A DNA stretch of 64,000 bases from Pseudoroseicyclus tamaricis (GTDB lineage Bacteria > Pseudomonadota > Alphaproteobacteria > Rhodobacterales > Rhodobacteraceae), in the NCBI RefSeq assembly GCF_012070395.1, contig NZ_JAAFYS010000004.1:434001-498000 (forward strand). Reading direction: 5' to 3'. The position numbers and the translations under genes are program-made. Positions 54,516 to 63,395 of the stretch are shown here, piece after piece. The notes below the pieces were generated by a model, which saw only the letters and a list, made by a program, of their open reading frames with translations, was not told the origin of the DNA and ran no database searches. The first letter of the stretch is position 1. Each line of letters begins with the position of its first letter.

Positions 54516-54713
54516 ATGGGTATTGATCGTCTGCTAAACGTCTCGGAAGTTGCCGCACGTCTGAGCTGCTCGAAAGCAACGGTGTGGCGTCAAACCGCTG
54601 AAGGCAACCTTCCAGAACCCATTCGCTTGGGACGCCTTACTCGATGGCCAGAGAGCGAGCTGTCGGAGTTCCTTGCGGAGTTGAAATCACGGCGCGAAGG
54701 GCGGGCCTCCTAG
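54516..54713 (+). CDS. AlpA/MerR-type HTH protein (likely excisionase)
   Basis: A 65-residue helix-turn-helix protein: RLLNVSEVAARLSCSKATVWRQTAEGNLPEPIRLGRLTRWPESELSEFLAEL, the AlpA/excisionase pattern. Such proteins direct excision or regulate the integrase in P4-like elements. GAAGGAGAAGG gives a strong ribosome site. Confidence 0.9.
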   Translation: MGIDRLLNVSEVAARLSCSKATVWRQTAEGNLPEPIRLGRLTRWPESELSEFLAELKSRREGRAS

Positions 54714-54817
54714 CGACGCGTGAGAAATAGCTGTGCCAAGGGCAGGCTCCCAAAGGCCCCGGCCGCTAGTCATTCCGTTAAGGCGCTCCTGTGAAATTCA
54801 ATGCTGAGGTAGCAATC

Positions 54818-56281
54818 ATGAACCGCCGTCTGCAGTACATTGCCGGCGCTAGCGCAGCCAGTAACGTACTTTCGTCCTCTGCCCGCCGGCTGCGGAAGCG
54901 CTCCGCTACATCAATCGACGCGTCGGAACAGGGCTTTAGTCACCACGAGGCTTCGGAGGATGGCGGAACCGTACGCCAACGCACCGGGTGCGTTCGGATG
55001 CCGAGTAGCAGGGCGATGCGGCAGGCAGAAAGGCACGAGAGGAAGCTCGCGAAGCAGGTTCGTGCTGCTGTTCAGCAAAGGGAGCAAGCGGAGGAAGGCG
55101 TCGTTTGCTGTGGCATCAGGGAGCTTCTCGATCGCCTCCGCGGAGGGGACAAAATCGCGGCAAAGCTTGATGCCGCCATTGATGCTGAGCTGGAGGCGAA
55201 GCGGCGCTACTTGGAGAGCTATAATTGTAAGCTGGTTGCCGCCAATGAAGCCAGAAAGCGCTACAAAGGGCAGCTATGTGATCGTCTAGAAGACATTGCG
55301 CGATATGTCGATGTTTACAGAACCTGTGATGAGCCCGTCCGTCATATCATCGAGAAGAAGTTAGGCGGCGGCGAGCGGCAAATCTTGTCCTTTGGGATGG
55401 CGAACCGCACACGACAAGCACTGGTCCGGAACCTGATCAGAGCAATGCACGGTCTTACCCCGGGCGACCACATGCTATTTCACGGCGGTGCGCCTGCCGC
55501 TATCGGGAGAATAAAGAGCCTCTTCGACGCTGGCTATCAGCAAGTTGCTCAGCTGGATGTGAAAGAGTGCTATGCGAGCTTCAACGTGGACCTGGTGGCT
55601 GAGCTACTGGGCCTAGATGAAGAGGTGGCTTTCAATGTACTCTCAGCGGAAGCTGCCAACATTGTGTCTCCTATGGTAGACACCTGTCCCTCTGGAACTC
55701 GTGAGGCAGTTGCTGACGCGAATTCCAAGGTCCGGCAGGGTCTGAGCACAGGAAGCATGGTGTCACCGCTCGTTGCGGAATGGATGCTGACATTAGCACG
55801 CTTGAATCTCGCGGATTGCGGGGACGTGCAGGTGACGTGCTACGCAGACAACTTTCTCCTGCAATCGAGGTCCAGTCGTGTGCTGGGTGATGCTGTGCCT
55901 AGCCTGGGCGACGGACTCCGCAACCACCCTGCCGGGCCGCTCCTGGGACACAAGTTTCAGACACTAGGAAATTATGAGGAGTTCGAATTCTTAGGATGCC
56001 GTCTCCACAAGGATGGCGGCCGACTTACGGTTTCACTTTCGGACGCAAACTACGAGAAAGCACGAAAAATTCGTGCCACCGGTTATCGGGACATTGCAGA
56101 GGCTAGTTCGATCAGTGAAGTTGATAGAGTGATAGACCGGGTTGCGAAGGAGCACAGAGCGTTCGTCTGTGCTTTCGTGGCATTGGAATGCCGGCAGCGC
56201 TTCCACAGAAAAAGAATGGAGGCGATGAGGGCTAAGGCAAGGAACAGGGTCCGCCTCCTTAGCGGCGAAGACGTTTCATGA
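54818..56281 (+). CDS. Reverse transcriptase-like protein with YADN catalytic box
   Basis: A 487-residue protein. RT motifs in order: finger region with RQILSFGMANRTRQALVRNL (~187-206), motif A VAQLDVKECYASFN with D247, motif B RQGLSTGSMVSPLVAE (306-321), motif C CYADNFLLQSRS (341-352), and FEFLGCRLH (389-397). The usual YADD reads YADN, so one catalytic aspartate is asparagine (codon AAC at 55850). The first ~180 residues are helical and charged and match no retron or group II intron domain I know. The ATG at 54818 has GAGGT 8 bases upstream; a GTG at 54791 is also possible. A defence-type or otherwise undescribed RT is likely. Confidence 0.85.
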   Translation: MNRRLQYIAGASAASNVLSSSARRLRKRSATSIDASEQGFSHHEASEDGGTVRQRTGCVRMPSSRAMRQAERHERKLAKQVRAAVQQREQAEEGVVCCGIRELLDRLRGGDKIAAKLDAAIDAELEAKRRYLESYNCKLVAANEARKRYKGQLCDRLEDIARYVDVYRTCDEPVRHIIEKKLGGGERQILSFGMANRTRQALVRNLIRAMHGLTPGDHMLFHGGAPAAIGRIKSLFDAGYQQVAQLDVKECYASFNVDLVAELLGLDEEVAFNVLSAEAANIVSPMVDTCPSGTREAVADANSKVRQGLSTGSMVSPLVAEWMLTLARLNLADCGDVQVTCYADNFLLQSRSSRVLGDAVPSLGDGLRNHPAGPLLGHKFQTLGNYEEFEFLGCRLHKDGGRLTVSLSDANYEKARKIRATGYRDIAEASSISEVDRVIDRVAKEHRAFVCAFVALECRQRFHRKRMEAMRAKARNRVRLLSGEDVS

Positions 56282-56547
56282 TGTGCTGTTGGGGACAGCT
56301 TGTAGCAGTACCTCGGCTAACGCGGGCTTCGGCAAGTGGGCGTGGTAAAAGCTCTTTTAATTGGTCCGCCCACCCCTCCGATATGTACTAGTTCTGAGAT
56401 ACCGCATTGGCGGTGGATGGAAAAAGATTGTGAATTTCTCGCGACTTATCCTGTAGTCGCTGTCAACCGCGCGAGTTGTCGGTACTGACCCAAGATCTCA
56501 CGAAGAGGCACCTGGCGAGCCGGCCCCTCGGTTTCTACAAACGTTTC
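56282..56547. ncRNA. Non-coding gap after the RT gene; candidate structured RNA
   Basis: 266 bases without a gene lie between the RT stop and the convergent nuclease-like gene. At about 56335-56382 GTGGGCG pairs with CGCCCAC around an inner TAAAAG-ct-CTTTTA hairpin. RT systems such as retrons and some defence RTs need a nearby structured RNA. This is the best candidate in the locus, but it could simply be a two-way terminator. Confidence 0.3.
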
Positions 56548-57525
56548 TTAGTTTTCGAGGGGCGGAAGGCAGGGGGAGATCTGTTCTCCTCTTACTTCAA
56601 GGTCCTGCAGGGTGAGCGGTTTCATACCTTCTAGGTTCACCCTAAAGCGTACTTGATCGACTCCCTCCGGCACGGCGCGTACCGCGGGCATATCTCGAAC
56701 ATCGTACCAACGTAGCTTTGTCACGGCATGTGCCTCGTCGAAGATTGGCTCGCCGGACCTAGGCAGGCCCATGACGGAGAGGATCGCGCGCTGGATCTTC
56801 ATGGTCAGGTCCACCTCTTTCTGCACCATCGCCTGAACTCGCGCTGCGAGGTCGCGTACGCCTGTACCGCCTGACCCTTCGAGTACCAGCGTGGATGCAA
56901 CAAACGCTTTGGTTCCCGCGTCTGGCAAGCACTGCTCCAGCGAGAAACGGTGTCTCCGCTCTCTTGTTCCAGACGCTTTCACCTCGATCCGACCGGTGCC
57001 GAGAACGAAGTCGTAGCGATCCCCAGCGCCGATGCGCCAGGCATGCACCGCTGCTACTGGATCTCTGGCGAGGGAAAGCACCAAGAGTTCGGCGAAAAGT
57101 CCGATAGCACCTTCCCGGCTCGGCTCGCCAGGTCGTTCGAGAAGTTCGACAAGTTCCTCCAGGATTGCCACGACCTCTGCTTCTGTGGCGACGGAAAGGC
57201 GAGCTAGCAGGATATCACCGATAGAGACAAAGGCCTCTTGGAGCGCGGGATCGTCGGTTTCGCACGCAACGAGAGAAGCCGTGACTGTCCTAAAGATACC
57301 TCCGATCTCAACATGGCACTTTGCGCGATGCTGCAGGCGTAGACCACGTCGCACCATCTCGCGCGACGTCGTGCTCAACGTCTCGACGAGGACTGCAGGG
57401 CGTCCATGACCATCGATCGCTGCGTAAGCTGCGGGGGAGGAACTGATCTCAACGACGCTGAAAGTGGCCGCCGAGGGCGGTTTCAGCCCGGCGAGACGCG
57501 CGCGAAGTGTCCCCGGAGCGACCAT
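56548..57525 (-). CDS. PD-(D/E)XK-motif protein, DUF4420 type (MZA-like component)
   Basis: A 325-residue protein with a nuclease-like core: E146 (GLFAELLVLSLARDP), D172 in DRYDFVLGTGRIEVKASG, and E181-x-K183. This is the D...(D/E)xK layout found in DUF4420, which co-occurs with Z1 and GHKL ATPase genes. It likely cuts DNA as the effector. The ATG at 57525 overlaps the Z1 stop (ATGA). It is the last gene of the cassette. Confidence 0.85.
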   Translation of the reverse strand: MVAPGTLRARLAGLKPPSAATFSVVEISSSPAAYAAIDGHGRPAVLVETLSTTSREMVRRGLRLQHRAKCHVEIGGIFRTVTASLVACETDDPALQEAFVSIGDILLARLSVATEAEVVAILEELVELLERPGEPSREGAIGLFAELLVLSLARDPVAAVHAWRIGAGDRYDFVLGTGRIEVKASGTRERRHRFSLEQCLPDAGTKAFVASTLVLEGSGGTGVRDLAARVQAMVQKEVDLTMKIQRAILSVMGLPRSGEPIFDEAHAVTKLRWYDVRDMPAVRAVPEGVDQVRFRVNLEGMKPLTLQDLEVRGEQISPCLPPLEN

Positions 57526-59753
57526 CAGGCGCTCGACTGCACTGCGGTGCCTTGGCCTGCGTACCGAACTGGCATCCATAGGGCGAAGGCCGGGACGTCC
57601 TTGAGTCTGCCATCCTTCGTTCGGAGCACGTGGATCTGCAAGGACGGCTCGTCACGGATCATGATCTCACGATCGCCTGGATAGACCGGGGTACCAGTCC
57701 GGGGATTCCGGCCTTGGTGGAGTTGAGCTACTTTGCCGGCCTCGATCTTCCGTTCCCGCAGGCGCCCTTTTCCCATAAGGTAAATGCGCGCCGACCGTCC
57801 GGGCTGGCCCACGAACTCGTCCAGTTGCAGCATTGCGCCGTACAGCATGTCGCGTTGATCCGCGTCCGCCACTCGGATGTCCGCTAGCACCTCCAGAAGC
57901 TGCGCGATGGGTAGGCCAGTGGAAACGAGGTGCCGCTGCTCGGCCGTCCGCGCTTCATGCCCCGTATCCTCGTCCAACATCACTGACGATTGGACGCGGT
58001 TCAGAAGCGATCGGTTATCGTCGAGGTCGGATCCGAGAATTGCCGGCCGATCCAACATCAGCCAGTCGTCCGACAGACGGCGCTGCTTCACGGCTTGCGT
58101 CAGCACGCTACGCCGCGTGGGACGCAGCGATGGGCTGAGAAGGAACTGTCGCCTCCAGTCCCGCAGAGGCCGTCCCTCCTCGGCGACCGGCTTGAGCTGC
58201 TCGCGAAGTGCCTCCTCATGCTCAGCGTACTCCCTGAAGGCGCTACGCGTGTCGTCGTCCGTCCAAATGCGGATCCGACCGAGGTAACCACGCTTGTACC
58301 CGAAGAATCGAGCTCGTTGCTGGATCGAGTCGGCCAGACGCTGACCGAGGCTGCGCGCGAGGTGCGTCGTCGTAAGCCCCTCGACCGTGAACCCGCGTTC
58401 GATGGCCTGCCCACCGATGAGGATGAAGGAGAAGTGCCTGCTCCAGGGCACGGGCGGCGCGCCGCGGTTTAATTCTAGGACCTGCGTATCCTTGAGGGCC
58501 ACGCGCATCGGACGGATCAGTTCATCAAAGGACGGTAGCCCCGGATCCGTCGTAGAGAGGTCGCGATGGGCTTTGCGAAGGAATGCCAGCAAAAACTCCC
58601 GCTCTTCTGGCGCGGTCGATGCCGCCTCTTCCTGCAGAAGCTCGGACCAGTCGGCCTTCATCCGATCAATCCATTCACGGAGGCGCGAATGGTCCCCAGT
58701 CAACCGCGACGGATGTATGAGCATTGATCGGTTCGATCGAGGACTTCCTGCGAAGCCCGAATGGTGGTCCGCCCCTATTCCGACGAGGAAGGATGCTAAG
58801 GCCGCACGCAAACTCTCTGGAGGCCCCTCCTGAGCCTCTAAGGCATCCTCCATCTCGGCGGCTGGCACCGACCGGACATGCGCAGCAGCCTTCTCAATGA
58901 AAAGCTCCTTACCGCCGACATAGGCGCCCCCCGGCTCCAGAACCTGGACGAAGCTCGGCGAGAGCGCGTCGCTTATTTCGATGAGGAGGTTGGCCTGGGG
59001 CGTGGCTGTGTACTGCAGGAAAGTATGGCTAACCCCATTCGTGGCCATCGCTTGCCGAAGGCGCGAAATTGCGGCGTAGGTCTTAGTAGGATTAGTTTGG
59101 GTATCAGATGCCGCGTTCGCGTCGAGGCTAGCCTGATCCGCTTCGTCGTCGATAATGAGGGCCGGTGCAGGCGGTGGGCGAAGCTCCGCGATCATGTCGG
59201 CAAGCTTCGAGAGGTTGCCGGCATGCTTCATCACCGTAACGATAACAGTCGGGCACGCCGATTGGTCGAAGTCGTCGTCCTGCCATTTGTCCAGCGCGGC
59301 CTGCATCGTCCGGACATCGGCCGCGCGTTGCGCCGGTTTGATACCTTGGCGCGGCCCCCGAATGTGCAGCCACGTTCGCTTCTCGCCGATGGCGAGATCC
59401 TTCGCGAGCCTGCCCTCTGTCTGTTCGAGAAGATACTTCGACGTGCCACCGATCAGGACCACCATCGAATAGCCGTTGTCGCGGGCCAGAGCGGCGACGG
59501 TCGTGAACGAAAGAGTCTTCCCGCTTTGGACGTACCCAATCGTCAGTCCGGCGTCGCCCCTGACCGGGCCGCCTGGCTCGGCGCAGCGGGAGAGGATCGC
59601 TCTGGAGGCCTCTGCGAGGCGCCCTCGTGCCTCCGCTTCATCCGGGAAAGTACGATACAGGAGTTCGCCGGTCTCGTCCCCCTCTACAGGGCACCAGGAG
59701 CCTCCTCGCGGCGCGGTCCTATTGATCGTTGCGGTTCCGGCGCGTTCCGTCAT
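57525..59753 (-). CDS. Z1-domain superfamily 2 helicase-like protein (MZA-like component)
   Basis: A 742-residue protein with Walker A GYVQSGKT (73-80), Walker B IDDEAD (201-206), motif III YTATPQANLLIEI (248-260) and a central Z1 domain with RNGGAPPVPWSRHFSFILIGGQAIERGFTVEGLTTTHL. Z1 proteins are ATP-dependent nucleic-acid motors of restriction-like systems. The start overlaps the GHKL ATPase gene by 4 bases (ATGA). Confidence 0.92.
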   Translation of the reverse strand: MTERAGTATINRTAPRGGSWCPVEGDETGELLYRTFPDEAEARGRLAEASRAILSRCAEPGGPVRGDAGLTIGYVQSGKTLSFTTVAALARDNGYSMVVLIGGTSKYLLEQTEGRLAKDLAIGEKRTWLHIRGPRQGIKPAQRAADVRTMQAALDKWQDDDFDQSACPTVIVTVMKHAGNLSKLADMIAELRPPPAPALIIDDEADQASLDANAASDTQTNPTKTYAAISRLRQAMATNGVSHTFLQYTATPQANLLIEISDALSPSFVQVLEPGGAYVGGKELFIEKAAAHVRSVPAAEMEDALEAQEGPPESLRAALASFLVGIGADHHSGFAGSPRSNRSMLIHPSRLTGDHSRLREWIDRMKADWSELLQEEAASTAPEEREFLLAFLRKAHRDLSTTDPGLPSFDELIRPMRVALKDTQVLELNRGAPPVPWSRHFSFILIGGQAIERGFTVEGLTTTHLARSLGQRLADSIQQRARFFGYKRGYLGRIRIWTDDDTRSAFREYAEHEEALREQLKPVAEEGRPLRDWRRQFLLSPSLRPTRRSVLTQAVKQRRLSDDWLMLDRPAILGSDLDDNRSLLNRVQSSVMLDEDTGHEARTAEQRHLVSTGLPIAQLLEVLADIRVADADQRDMLYGAMLQLDEFVGQPGRSARIYLMGKGRLRERKIEAGKVAQLHQGRNPRTGTPVYPGDREIMIRDEPSLQIHVLRTKDGRLKDVPAFALWMPVRYAGQGTAVQSSA

Positions 59754-61267
59754 TCGCTCATCCCCTTCAAGGCCTTGTTGATACCGCGTACCGTCGCCGA
59801 GGCGCCTATCGCGGCATCCTTACTCCCCGTTCTGGCCAGGACCTGCCCAATCGCCACGGCGGCAGCCGTCCGGAGCATGGCCTGCCAGGCCCGCTCGTCG
59901 TCGTCGACGAAGCGGACATTGAAAGGATGGTGCGCTGACACGCGGATGACGACCTTCCGGGTGCCATCTTGCAGCTCGGTGTTGAGCACACGAAGCCAAT
60001 CGCGCTCAGCGTCGTCCATTGTCGGCTGGACGTGAACCTCCCACGCTTGCCCATCTATCCGGGCAACGAAGACCTCATCCGCAAGTGTGCGGACGGCTGC
60101 CTCCGCCTCGGGCTCCTCTGCCGCGTCGTCCTGCGCCCGCCCGGTCGACGCAGCGGTGAATCCCTTCTCTGCATCACGCGCGGTCTCCTTGGCGGCCTTG
60201 CGCGCGACGTCTTCGAGTTCCTCCTTGGCCTTCCGAGCCCGGAACTCGTCTGCCTGCTTCAGGAGTGGGATCGGATCCTGCGCCAACCGTTCCTTGAGCA
60301 ATTCGAGGAACGCCTCCTGCTCCTCTTCTTCCCACTGGAAACCGTCCTTGGTATGCGAGACTTGGAATCCTTCGAGGTTCAACTCCCCGAAGAGCCTCTG
60401 GCGACGGAAGCTATTGGCGCTGCCAAAGATTGTGTGCGGCTTGAAGCCCTCGTCGGCACTGCCCTGGATCAACCTACCACGCCGGAACAGGGCGAAGCCG
60501 GCGCGACGGGTGCTCGCCGTGGCAAAGAGAGCCGCGAAACCCTTTGCGCTTTTCCCTTCGCCAAAATCGAAGTCGATCTCCTTGCGCCAACTAATCGGCT
60601 CCGCCGCTTTATCCCATTCAGGCGGCTGAAGCAGCACGTCCGGATCGTCATAGGACAGCGCCTCACCCTTTACCTCCAGGCGGAGCCAACCCTCTCTGAG
60701 AAACTGCCGGTAGATGTCCGCCAAGTGCTCCCTAATTTTCGTAAGGGTTTTCATCCGAGGAAGCCGGGTTACGTCGAAAAGCTCGACGACCGTATAATGC
60801 GCGTCTCTCCTCGCTGCATTCTCTTCGGCGTGGAGTTCGTCGAGGGAGAGATCGACGATGGTAGCGACGTCAAGTTCGACGATGCGCTCGACATCTTCGC
60901 CCAAGGCCTTGGTTCGGACGGACCATCGGGGCGCGAACCAGCAGGCCGCGGACTTCATGCCCATTCCGAACTCCGAAAGTCCTGAGGCATCTGACGGTGC
61001 CTGCGCGGGGCGGAAGGCACGGGGGAATTCAGAAAGCGGGATCCCGGCTGCGTTGTCCTCGATCCGGATGATGCCCTCATCCTCAATGAGGACGCGTACG
61101 GTCAGCGTGTCGGATCCAACTGCCCCTAGCGCCTCGCGGTTAGAGCGGAAGCTCTGAACGGAGTTGTCCACGAACTCCGCGATAGCGAACCACTCTTTGT
61201 AGTTGAGGTGCTTCAGGACGCCGAGGACGCTGACGCCAGGATTGATCGGTACTTTCGGGCCGCTCAT
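59750..61267 (-). CDS. GHKL ATPase, MutL/Hsp90/MORC-like (MZA-like component)
   Basis: A 505-residue protein with an N-terminal GHKL ATP site: N-box FAIAEFVDNSVQSF (E31, D34, N35), G1 RIEDNAAGI (D71..G75) and G2 GLSEFGMGMKSAACWF (96-111). The middle and C-terminal regions are helical and charged (residues ~340-400, Glu/Lys/Ala rich). This is the MutL/MORC-like ATPase class linked to Z1-containing restriction systems. It starts 10 bases after the methyltransferase gene. Confidence 0.92.
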   Translation of the reverse strand: MSGPKVPINPGVSVLGVLKHLNYKEWFAIAEFVDNSVQSFRSNREALGAVGSDTLTVRVLIEDEGIIRIEDNAAGIPLSEFPRAFRPAQAPSDASGLSEFGMGMKSAACWFAPRWSVRTKALGEDVERIVELDVATIVDLSLDELHAEENAARRDAHYTVVELFDVTRLPRMKTLTKIREHLADIYRQFLREGWLRLEVKGEALSYDDPDVLLQPPEWDKAAEPISWRKEIDFDFGEGKSAKGFAALFATASTRRAGFALFRRGRLIQGSADEGFKPHTIFGSANSFRRQRLFGELNLEGFQVSHTKDGFQWEEEEQEAFLELLKERLAQDPIPLLKQADEFRARKAKEELEDVARKAAKETARDAEKGFTAASTGRAQDDAAEEPEAEAAVRTLADEVFVARIDGQAWEVHVQPTMDDAERDWLRVLNTELQDGTRKVVIRVSAHHPFNVRFVDDDERAWQAMLRTAAAVAIGQVLARTGSKDAAIGASATVRGINKALKGMSE

Positions 61268-61277
61268 CCCCCCGACC

Positions 61278-62570
61278 TCAATGGATGGTGGGCGCAGGAT
61301 CGTCCTGGCCGAGCAGGCGCGCGGCGACCGCCTGGATTACGCCAACGTTCACCGCGTTGCCGAGCGCCTTGTAGGCGGCCTGACGCGTGTGAGGCATGTA
61401 CTGGAAGTCCCCCATGCTCTGGAGCCGGGCGCACTCACGGACGGTCATGTAGCGCTCCTCCCAACCTACAACCGGAACCTGGCTCGTGGTCAGGGCGACG
61501 AGGGAAGGGGCGACGGTTGGTCGCTTCACTCGGATGCCGGAGGCGCGGAACTGGATGATCCCCTTTCGAATGTCGCGCGGCCCATCCTTCCAGTTCCATT
61601 CCAGCTTCTGAAAACTAGGGGCAAAGCCGCGGATGGACGGGAGCCAGGCGTCGAAGGCCCCAGGCGAGAAGCCGTAGAGTTCGCGGTTCTGCGAAATGAA
61701 GCGCTCCTTCCAACCGGCGAAGCGCGGCTTGCTCTCCTGCGCGTATGGAGGCAGCAAAGCGAAGTTTTGATCGTGGCTCCCCGTCAGCGGTTCTCCGAAG
61801 GCGCCCTTCAGCCCCTTGAGAGCATTGGGTGGCAAGGAGGCAGGCGTGTGTCCGACGTATGGATAGGTGGCACCGAACTCCATTGCCCAGATGGGAAAGG
61901 AAGGCAGAGGAACGTCGTCCGGGTATGCGTCGAGGAAGCGCTGCCACGCATCGAGGTATTTAAGGAAGGTGCTTGGCAGCGCCTTCGCGTCGTTCGGTCG
62001 TTCGTCGAGCACGTCGTGAATGTCGAGTTCGTCGCGAGGACGCTTCCGACCCGGCCACTCGAACTCAGCAAGCGCGCCCCTGCCTTGCTTGGCGACGATG
62101 ATCGCCCTGTCGCGGACCTGAGGTACCCCGAACATGTGGGGTGATAGGAGCTTCGATCGGACGTCGTAACCGATCATTGCAAGCTGTCGCTCCATTGCTG
62201 CCCAGGTCCGTCCCTGGTCGTGACGTAGGAGGTTGGGGACGTTCTCCAGGATGAGATGACCAGGTCGACGTTTGCGCAGAATTCTCAAAACGTTGTCGAA
62301 CAGCGTTCCGGAGCCCGGGTAGTCTCGGCCTAGTTGCGCCCCAGCCTTGGAGAATGGCTGGCACGGGAAGCCGGCGCAGAGCACGTCGTGCTCAGGAACC
62401 TCGTCGAGCGGGATCGAGGTCACGTCCCCCCGTGGGCGCAGGCCGTGGTTGCGCTCATAGAGATCCACGAGGAGGGGATCGAGCTCGGAGGCCATGACGC
62501 ATTCGTGCCCGAGGTTAGCGAGCGCCCTATGGAAGCCGCCGAGCCCTGCAAAGAGGTCAATGAACTTCAT
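61278..62570 (-). CDS. DNA (cytosine-5) methyltransferase
   Basis: A 430-residue C5-methyltransferase: motif I FIDLFAGLGGFHRAL (residues 3-17), motif IV GFPCQPFSKAG with catalytic C70, motif VI LILENVPNLL (E109-N110-V111), and a C-terminal motif ALGNAVNV. It should protect host DNA in the neighbouring restriction-like cassette. It heads the leftward four-gene operon. The target sequence cannot be read from the protein. No separate canonical restriction enzyme is present. Confidence 0.95.
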   Translation of the reverse strand: MKFIDLFAGLGGFHRALANLGHECVMASELDPLLVDLYERNHGLRPRGDVTSIPLDEVPEHDVLCAGFPCQPFSKAGAQLGRDYPGSGTLFDNVLRILRKRRPGHLILENVPNLLRHDQGRTWAAMERQLAMIGYDVRSKLLSPHMFGVPQVRDRAIIVAKQGRGALAEFEWPGRKRPRDELDIHDVLDERPNDAKALPSTFLKYLDAWQRFLDAYPDDVPLPSFPIWAMEFGATYPYVGHTPASLPPNALKGLKGAFGEPLTGSHDQNFALLPPYAQESKPRFAGWKERFISQNRELYGFSPGAFDAWLPSIRGFAPSFQKLEWNWKDGPRDIRKGIIQFRASGIRVKRPTVAPSLVALTTSQVPVVGWEERYMTVRECARLQSMGDFQYMPHTRQAAYKALGNAVNVGVIQAVAARLLGQDDPAPTIH

Positions 62571-63300
62571 GTGCCCGCCGGCCCAAAGAATCGAGGAAGG
62601 TTGCTCACGCAGCGCATGCTCCTCGGGGATCGACGTCGGCGACTGGCCATATGTTTGCGGATGATTTCATCTCCTTCGCAAGGAACACGACGCTCCCCGC
62701 CGCGACAAGGGGTCGCGTTCTCCGCCCCGGACGACATCAGGCTGAAAGATTCTAAAGTCGGAGCCGGCACGGTCGCCGGCAGTCTCTGTGGACCGACAAG
62801 CGCCCTGAGGTGGGTAGCTACAGATAGATTGGCGGCGCTTCCTACATCTGACGAGTAGTCACTTGAGGTGTTCTTGGATCTTTTGAGCAGCCCCTTCGGG
62901 CTAAGCCCTTTTGGGTTGCTCTGACGACACTCGGTCAGGGACGAGCAACGAAGCGTAGCGATGGATTCGCACTTCCGGCGCCCCTCAGGGTCGGGATTGC
63001 TGATGCAGCGACGGGCCGCTCCCTGCCCACGCCCACGTTTGGCAAGCACAACCAATTGGCTAGCTAGGTGCGCTGACTGTTCATAGCGCACCCGGTGCGC
63101 AAAACAGGGCGGTCCAACAGAATGATCAATCAAGGCATGCCGGATACCGACGGTACAGTTCGCTCCAACAAAGAGATCAGACTGCTTAGCCGGATGTTGA
63201 GCGGGAACTGAGCCCGCGTGCTGCAGCGGAGAAGGGTGGACACAAAGGTGGACACACTGCTTTCACGCGGAGCAAGTGGCTGACCAAAATAGATCTTTAT
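62571..63300. other. 730-base right end of the island, no gene recognised
   Basis: No convincing gene is visible: frames here have poor composition and no recognised motif. It holds the methyltransferase promoter region, a hairpin at 62886-62920 (AGCAGCCC...GGGTTGCT with inner GGGC-taa-GCCC), the palindrome GCGCACCCGGTGCGC at 63086-63100, a small stem GCGGG/CCCGC near 63201-63217, and the paired GGTGGACA boxes at 63235 and 63247. Confidence 0.7.
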
Positions 63301-63308
63301 GGGAGCAA

Positions 63309-63395
<87 letters not shown>

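Noticed and set aside
54818-56281. Diversity-generating retroelement reading of the RT
   Set aside because: I see no template/variable repeat pair or Avd-like accessory gene nearby.
59969-60985. 338-codon plus-strand frame opposite the GHKL ATPase
   Set aside because: The opposite strand has clear N, G1 and G2 ATP-binding boxes; this frame has no domain.
62567-63133. 188-codon minus-strand frame at the right end of the island
   Set aside because: It shows no recognised motif, has a composition unlike a folded protein, and covers the promoter region of the methyltransferase.
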